This document shows positions 60,701 to 64,000 of a DNA stretch of 64,000 nucleotides, piece after piece (positions within the stretch are counted from its first letter, which is position 1; each line of letters opens with the position of its first letter). The notes beneath the pieces are model-generated. The model was given only the letters and a program-made list of their open reading frames with translations. It ran no database searches and was not told the DNA's origin. This DNA comes from Tribonema minus. Lineage: Eukaryota; Sar; Xanthophyceae; Tribonematales; Tribonemataceae. Where the stretch lies: positions 558,001-622,000 of the forward strand of contig JAFCMP010000290.1 of assembly GCA_017506865.1 (NCBI GenBank). The letters run 5' to 3'. The translations under genes were made by a program, and so were the position numbers.

Positions 60701-63700
60701 GCCGCAGAGACGCTTTTGAGCGGCTGAAGCAGGAGATGTGTAGCGCTTCCATAGTGATGCACCCCGACTTCTCACTGCCCTTCGTGCTCTACACGGACGC
60801 CTCCAAGGTCGCCACTGCCGGTGTTCTCACGCAGTTCCGGCCGGTCACGGAGCTTGACAGCCCGCTCATGAAAGCCAAGCCACCAACCTGCACTGGGCGC
60901 ACTAGCCTGGTTGAAGGGACCTTGCAGCGTGAGGTCGTTGTGGGCTACTTTTCAAAGATGAACTCTGTTCAGGACGCCAAGATGGGAGCCACAGCTCTCG
61001 AGTGTCTTGCAGTAGTCTTGTCAATGAACCACTTTCGGCCTTACGTCTGGGGCAGGCCATGCACTGTCGTCACCGACGCAGCTGCCCTCCGCTGGCTCCT
61101 CACACTTCAATCGAATGACGGCAAGCTGCTCCGCTGGGCAATGCGCCTACAAGAGTACGACATCACCGTCCAGCACCGACCTGGCAAGGTCAACTCCAAC
61201 GCCGATGGACCCTCTCGGCTGCCTCAGCAGGCAGAGCTAGACGCGCCCCGCCGTGTCGACCATGCCGATGAGGAGTGGCCAGACTCCATTGCCACTTTTG
61301 ATGCGCCGCCGTCAGGTGTGCAGTTCGCAGACGACCCAGCCACCACACACGCAGTGGAGCAAGCCGACACCACGGAGCCCGGCCAGCGCCCCTCTGACGA
61401 GCGCGTCGCCACCGTGGCCTCATACAAAGGCTACGTCGTGCAGCACTCTATGGGCACGCCTTTCCGCCTTAACGAGCTTGCAGCCTGCCTGGCCAGCTTT
61501 GGAGGCATCGCGCAGTCCCTCAGCGAGGTGACCCCAGAGCAAGCAAAGCAGCTGCTCCACATGCACGCAGATGAGTCCCCATGTGAGGTCGCACTAGGTG
61601 AAGCCGCCACACTGCTCACCCCGGCCACCATGGATATGCACATGAACGCTCTCCTTGACGAACACTTCAAAGGGGACAGGGACAGCCTCGGCTTGGGCAA
61701 CTTCGAGCCCTGGCGTCAAAGCAAGAAGCGTCGCAGCAACGCAGGAAAGGCCGTCCAGGTGGCCACCACCACTGCCACCACAATCGACGCGGACCCCGCT
61801 GACGCCGCCGTTGCACGTAACAACTGTGACGGTGAGCGCCCCCGTAAGCGCACTCTGCCGCGGCCTGAGCCCACGCCTCTTGCTGCGCAGCCAGATCCTG
61901 CCAGTGCTGGACCGCCGCCTACACCTGCCATGCTGAGTCGTGAGGCCTTCATCGAATTTCAGCGCCGCGACCCCTTCTGCTGTGCAGTGACTTGCCTGCT
62001 GGCTGACAAGGAGCTGCCCACGGACAAAGACCTTGCCGTGCACTTGATGGTGGCACGCGAGTGCTACAATCTTGAGCACGACGGTCTCCTCATACACTTC
62101 GCAAGCAGCCATCCCAAACGCGGACAAGTGCTGTGTCAATGGGTCGTCCCTGCCGCGCTACGCACCCTGGTGCTCCGTCTGTGCCACGACGACGCCAGCG
62201 CGGGCCACTCCGGCGTCAGCGCCACCCACATTCGTGTGTTTGAGCGCTACTACTGGACTGGCATGGCCCATGACATCCGCACCTATGTGACCAGCTGCAT
62301 GGCGTGCCAGCTGAACAAGAAGGCCAACACATCCCGGTACAGGACACACCTCTTTCCCCCCACTCGCATGTTCCAACGGCTCAACGCAGACCTAGTCTCG
62401 CCGGGCTCGAGCGCAGGAGGGTTTGAGTACATCCTTACTGTGGTTGAGGCCAGGTCTGGCTTTGTGTGGCTCTTCCCACTCAAGTCTAAAGACTCCAAAG
62501 AGGTGTCAGCGCACCTCTACACTGTCATCCTAGAGGCAGGCGCCCTCGTGGAAGAGATAGTCACTGATCAGGGTGGAGAGTTCATAGCTGGGGTCGTGCA
62601 TGACTTGTGCACCAGCATGGGCGTGAAGAAGATCCAAACCAGTGGCTACCACCCCCAGACCAACGGCGTCGCCGAACGCATGAACGCTCGCGTCTTGCAA
62701 TCACTCCGCCTGTGGGTGAACGACCGCCAAGACAACTGGCACGAAGGCCTCGAGACACTACAGTTTCAACTGCGAGCAACTCCTCGCGACGAAACGGGCC
62801 TGTCACCGTTCTTCTGCGTCTACGGACGTGAAGCCACCCTGCCGCACGACGCGTTTCATCACGCAGACCGTCCCATGGACCTACACACGGAGGTCGAAAA
62901 GCGCGCTGAGTCACGGTTGTTGGCTGAAAAGGTCATCAGTGAAGCCTTCGGCAAGCGTGCTGCCAAAGTGGCAAAGCAAAACGACATTATCAAACGCTCC
63001 GTCAACGTCGCCATCGGAGATTGGGTCCTCGTCAGACGAGAGCCAGTCGAAGAGCGCGCACGCAAGATGGACGAGAAGTACACTGGGCCCTGGCAAGTGA
63101 TGGAAAAAGCAGGTAACTCAGGACTCTCCTTCACATGTCGAATGATGGGCAGCCGCATCAAACAGAAATCTGTGCACGTCACGCACATGAAGCCCTTCCG
63201 GCTCCGCCCCAGCCACTTTGAGCACACATCTCCACACGTGCAACTCACAGCAGCGCAACTGCAAGATCTTCCCCATGAGGAATGGCTCGAACGCATAGTC
63301 GACAGACGCGTCGGCCCCAACGGCAAGTGGCAGTACCGCTACATCGACAGAACGGGCCAGCAGAGCGACTTCACCAGCGAAGCTGCCATGCTTGAAATGA
63401 CGCAGCCGTGGGTACTTGACACATTCCACGCCATGTATGAGCTGCGTTATGGCGACTCCATACCCCTGTACGCGCGCCGCCCCGAGCCTCCAGCCACGCG
63501 ACGGCTCTCGGTTGAGGAGGCCCTACAGCGGTTTTCACGTGGCACGACAGTGGTGCGCGAGGTGACCACCCCCTCTGGCTCACGCGAGTACATCTGGGGT
63601 GCAATCAGCGGTTACCTCCACCCCTACTGGCGCGCTCGCTACGACGATGGCGAATGGGAAGAGCTCAACGCAACTGAGGTCAAGGCTGCCATTGCCCTGG

Positions 63701-64000
63701 CTGAAGCAGTGAAGAGCAAAGCCCAGAGACGCGGCATCACCGCCAGCAAGCCGCAGATCACTCTTGTCACCAGCCCTCTGCTACCTCGCAACTTCGGTGC
63801 AGACAACGTCGGTGATGTGATCCGGTACTACAGCAGCTGCACTGGTTGGTCTCGCGGCCGCCTTGTAGCGTACCACCCTCGCCATTCACGGCACACCTTC
63901 GACGTGCTGTTCACAGGCGAAGCACGGCCACGGCGCCTGCGTTTGCGTGAGGGGTACTACAAAGTCAACGAGCAAGACGCCAACGCTCCGCTGACGGATC
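54706..64000 (+). CDS. Gag-MTase-Pol polyprotein of the gypsy element (C-terminus outside window)
   Basis: One frame is open for at least 3,098 codons from ATG 54706; by the left LTR, the stop should lie 92 bases past the window, giving 3,128 aa. Residues: Gag 1-600 with a C-x2-C...H...C finger near 579; Ala/Pro linker; C5 methyltransferase 832-1145; aspartic protease (LDNGATASLLS, Asp 1333); RT (FCIDFRKLN, STLDMAAGYHQVPL, YVDD at 1876-1879); RNase H (YTDAS near 2029); a ~180-residue spacer with basic KKRR; integrase with HHCC finger from 2494 and DD35E (Asp 2562, Asp 2621, Glu 2657); GPW; chromodomain-like EEWLERIVDRR near 2858; two Tudor-like segments (about 2945-2992 and 3032-3080). No frameshift separates Gag and Pol, so the protein must be cut by its protease or its dosage controlled otherwise. 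Confidence 0.92.
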   Translation, partial: MANNESGNAAGIQGAERRGNGKRAASARVAAPATTPRSSTAAAAAEAAAKQAEEAAGRPRARSGADNSASEGDGRSERAAQNPVSRSQDALSSTPPAPGRAQDTTVRELVRASKAIALIPDPPTDAPVAVKELFVSLRAEHTSLAEESRQASDAVNRLKVALMCVDADIQRAQKSLVKAATDAERADIREQLTALSADKSELDAALISYRAPREASSAQLVILRELATHALNLLNGGATAEEVVNAIAAKRNARAGIANPLPAHDAPRDAPSRDPDRERVAQLNIIAKLPSTLCLEPLQLTSALSSRERMWQQWGVKREYWSVALDAAIPADKRAEVSGLSATIDGVTTGWDTLTYDQRVAALTTKYDDKTARHTARDEWSRLVYDWHAESPRDFANRLDTYGRRVEGGSNEATRREKFYSCMPDFVKVQLDRRDNFWQDPLTVSVNHAAAVWRTHLQEHGIPLPDSVGAHDTPAVIATVTPPKGTPTQAPDAASLPRRKASKEAKRQECVQAARSALEADNTELAFAQLAVLHGKGAPAAAPPSTPLNSGKRKAAQDGQPASNPKPGLTYKPFNNWTCKRCGVMVTTGERYADHHASSECRDNRRAPSRSRSRDLAPPASAAPVFAMQGAPIYAMPPQVVPQLAAMHGAGPAPSWPTVYQAPAAAAPAPAPAPTAAAAAVQPWTADIQAAIAAAMATKRSESVLDSRLSVHAPRCATAMLAALGVMSSAVAQPANVSAPTPVASTPAAPATLHVARAASASTPGASAPAAPVIPHAAHASAASAPTDAGMTAPPAPFHARPHVAVPPPPAAATPAAPQMSERAREQAMERHLTHASLCCGIGGWEEGFAQASKLGLHVNTVLAVDNCAKTCDAYRETHPTSAAPQCMSFDDPRIIHQLRKLRPHLTTSSTPCTDFANGEGVEGEAAELTYKLAKVVTEAELELVLSENVPQMLKSQAWGRGKAHLLANGYAVLETVIKASELDTCCRRTRALVLIVRNRLGVKAALQRLCAVLNAMCNNGIPLSMRHVLKVPRRVRGCFLRPRVRSSKGVHDLDGLFGSPTRRWPGLPAVNPAHYIPSPDDACDVRDAMTVTPRDMALMLTYRSDLPTGSQEQLQLWLANLVMPDVAHAFLLAAWCSGIFDMQESSPSDDGFAMSLDRNSPTPEWLADTGSTAALEHTDGTASREMQHTLVQRCITAVQRISRDSESTARAKLSAVDLVPDNTGEQESDTDAVAPSFLRDAAPDPVSADADSDTEPMDCSEEGGELQQPQLQLQQQPLANLAALSFSHVPVQPGEKVAYATGSPSAQRFINLITRMPHQRDIKELNMECMLDNGATASLLSIQQSRRLPEGSVQPLRQGDFTAIELADSKTRIPITGAVQMTLRFRKTLVRHRFYVTDIPMPAIIGGDFFGSFGSSLSYSTMEFFPTPDSSVAIPMRHKLDDKASRLCNFKGLVDRVVAAPAPPPTAKRSARLLEEVVMSPFSEQVVELALFPPPKDTPEHTALIHASHDQVMESLAAQGLRVAFTAVTVAPNNPVMVKLVNTGSLPVLIGKNTFVGTAIPATEEDILELDEQTSQNTEQLKRELQKRVLEYAVRHHQSKAFRQAADAALKALASEPPIQESDSPSTAPGTHSPQRSLGSAAQVNAYSSVSDVCGDEELRTMLMTDGQLNPILKEKDSKGQVWADRVFDVLKRHRACFPADPKNPHVTDTTEFDIDTGDALPMADRARRWARAEAEYIMQQVAQMHARKQIEPSNSPWACNPVLARQGDKIRFCIDFRKLNSVTKRDSHGLGNIDDMLHKVQGTKVISTLDMAAGYHQVPLTASAKPKTAFRTPDGGLWQYTVAPFGLVNLPAQFTRLMHGVLGEEALKDYATVYVDDVLVYDTDMEAHLQHLDAVLTRIEAAGMSVAWKKCQLFRSEVKFLGHIIGAGGIRPDPEKVKAMADMSAPLNARGLADKRLVQVALGVFNYYRRYVRNFSAIAAPLVELTKDGASMEWNARRRDAFERLKQEMCSASIVMHPDFSLPFVLYTDASKVATAGVLTQFRPVTELDSPLMKAKPPTCTGRTSLVEGTLQREVVVGYFSKMNSVQDAKMGATALECLAVVLSMNHFRPYVWGRPCTVVTDAAALRWLLTLQSNDGKLLRWAMRLQEYDITVQHRPGKVNSNADGPSRLPQQAELDAPRRVDHADEEWPDSIATFDAPPSGVQFADDPATTHAVEQADTTEPGQRPSDERVATVASYKGYVVQHSMGTPFRLNELAACLASFGGIAQSLSEVTPEQAKQLLHMHADESPCEVALGEAATLLTPATMDMHMNALLDEHFKGDRDSLGLGNFEPWRQSKKRRSNAGKAVQVATTTATTIDADPADAAVARNNCDGERPRKRTLPRPEPTPLAAQPDPASAGPPPTPAMLSREAFIEFQRRDPFCCAVTCLLADKELPTDKDLAVHLMVARECYNLEHDGLLIHFASSHPKRGQVLCQWVVPAALRTLVLRLCHDDASAGHSGVSATHIRVFERYYWTGMAHDIRTYVTSCMACQLNKKANTSRYRTHLFPPTRMFQRLNADLVSPGSSAGGFEYILTVVEARSGFVWLFPLKSKDSKEVSAHLYTVILEAGALVEEIVTDQGGEFIAGVVHDLCTSMGVKKIQTSGYHPQTNGVAERMNARVLQSLRLWVNDRQDNWHEGLETLQFQLRATPRDETGLSPFFCVYGREATLPHDAFHHADRPMDLHTEVEKRAESRLLAEKVISEAFGKRAAKVAKQNDIIKRSVNVAIGDWVLVRREPVEERARKMDEKYTGPWQVMEKAGNSGLSFTCRMMGSRIKQKSVHVTHMKPFRLRPSHFEHTSPHVQLTAAQLQDLPHEEWLERIVDRRVGPNGKWQYRYIDRTGQQSDFTSEAAMLEMTQPWVLDTFHAMYELRYGDSIPLYARRPEPPATRRLSVEEALQRFSRGTTVVREVTTPSGSREYIWGAISGYLHPYWRARYDDGEWEELNATEVKAAIALAEAVKSKAQRRGITASKPQITLVTSPLLPRNFGADNVGDVIRYYSSCTGWSRGRLVAYHPRHSRHTFDVLFTGEARPRRLRLREGYYKVNEQDANAPLTD
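57199..58140 (+). CDS. C5 cytosine DNA methyltransferase domain within the polyprotein
   Basis: This part of the ORF carries the ordered motifs of C5 DNA methyltransferases. Motif I is SLCCGIGGWEEGF (AdoMet binding, residue 837 on). A motif II-like VLAVDNCAKTCDAY follows. Motif IV is STPCTDFAN with the catalytic Cys at 913. Motif VI is SENVPQML (Glu 948). Motif VIII is CCRRTRALVLIVRN near 986. Motifs IX/X are VTPRDMALMLTY (1092) and LANLVMPDVAHAF (1119). All catalytic residues I can identify are kept, so it is probably active. The region between VIII and IX, which reads the target in this family, is short (about 90 residues). It would methylate cytosine in DNA, possibly the element's own cDNA or the host insertion site; the target sequence cannot be predicted. 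Confidence 0.88.
63710..64000 (+). repeat. Right LTR (first 291 bases)
   Basis: This stretch is identical to 52984-53274. The polyprotein frame runs into it without a stop, encoding VGDVIRYYSSCTGWSRGRL and onward. The remainder is outside the window. Confidence 0.93.

Larger units (their letters stand above)
52984..64000 (+). mobile_element. Ty3/gypsy LTR retrotransposon carrying a C5 DNA methyltransferase (3' end outside window)
   Basis: The 294 bases at 63707-64000 are identical to 52981-53274, defining the start of two LTRs. Between them a single ORF encodes Gag, C5 methyltransferase, protease, RT, RNase H and integrase in the order typical of Ty3/gypsy (RT before integrase). LTR identity over the visible part indicates a very recent insertion, and the open ORF suggests the element is potentially autonomous. 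The right LTR end and the target-site duplication lie beyond the window. Confidence 0.95.

Overview
The window is nuclear DNA from a eukaryote, most likely a flagellate green alga (Chlorophyceae, perhaps Chlamydomonadales). This rests on GC-rich coding sequence between long GT-AG introns with TGCAG acceptors, a WD40/EF-hand protein of the type found in motile cilia, interstitial (TTAGGG)n tracts, and LINE and Ty3/gypsy retrotransposons. The assignment is inference, because no organism-specific marker gene is present.

Layout. (1) 1-4145: the 3' part of a LINE-like element (L1), decayed by a compensated frameshift and a CGA-to-TGA stop. (2) 4293-32125: one host gene on the + strand. I reconstruct it as about 30 exons joined by splice phase (5,544 nt, 1,847 aa). 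It carries an N-terminal EF-hand, about 12 WD40-like blades, Ala/Lys-rich helical and low-complexity parts, and a C-terminal EF-hand pair. Many of its introns contain tandem copies of the neighbouring exon edge. (3) 32126-33243: intergenic, with an old relic of the LINE 3' end. (4) 33244-44587 and 45993-47738: two tandem paralogous three-exon genes (154 and 149 aa) with identical exon phases. They encode an unknown protein with a D...ExK arrangement that suggests a PD-(D/E)xK nuclease-like fold. In the first paralog, both introns have received a LINE of the same family (L2, L3). (5) 45235-45327: a 93-bp LINE 3' stub on the minus strand. (6) 47739-52983: mostly non-coding with diverged duplications and a G18 run. 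(7) 52984 to the window end: a Ty3/gypsy LTR retrotransposon with one ORF of at least 3,098 codons.

Main discovery candidate: the gypsy polyprotein carries a complete C5 DNA (cytosine) methyltransferase domain between Gag and protease. Motif I, the PC motif, ENV, the RxR motif and the C-terminal motif IX/X region are all visible. Its reading frame then runs about 128 codons into the 3' LTR, so the polyprotein's C-terminal Tudor-like domain is encoded by the LTR itself. Retrotransposons carrying DNA methyltransferases are known from dinoflagellates and charophytes. A gypsy element of this architecture in a probable chlorophyte would be a further case.

Other systems of interest are the RLE-type LINE family (RT, CCHC, restriction-like endonuclease, possible OTU-like N-terminus), which inserts at GTRC sites with 6-10 bp target duplications and no poly(A), and the repeated duplication of exon edges in the WD40/EF-hand gene. 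One of those duplicated exon parts differs only by synonymous changes and could splice in frame.
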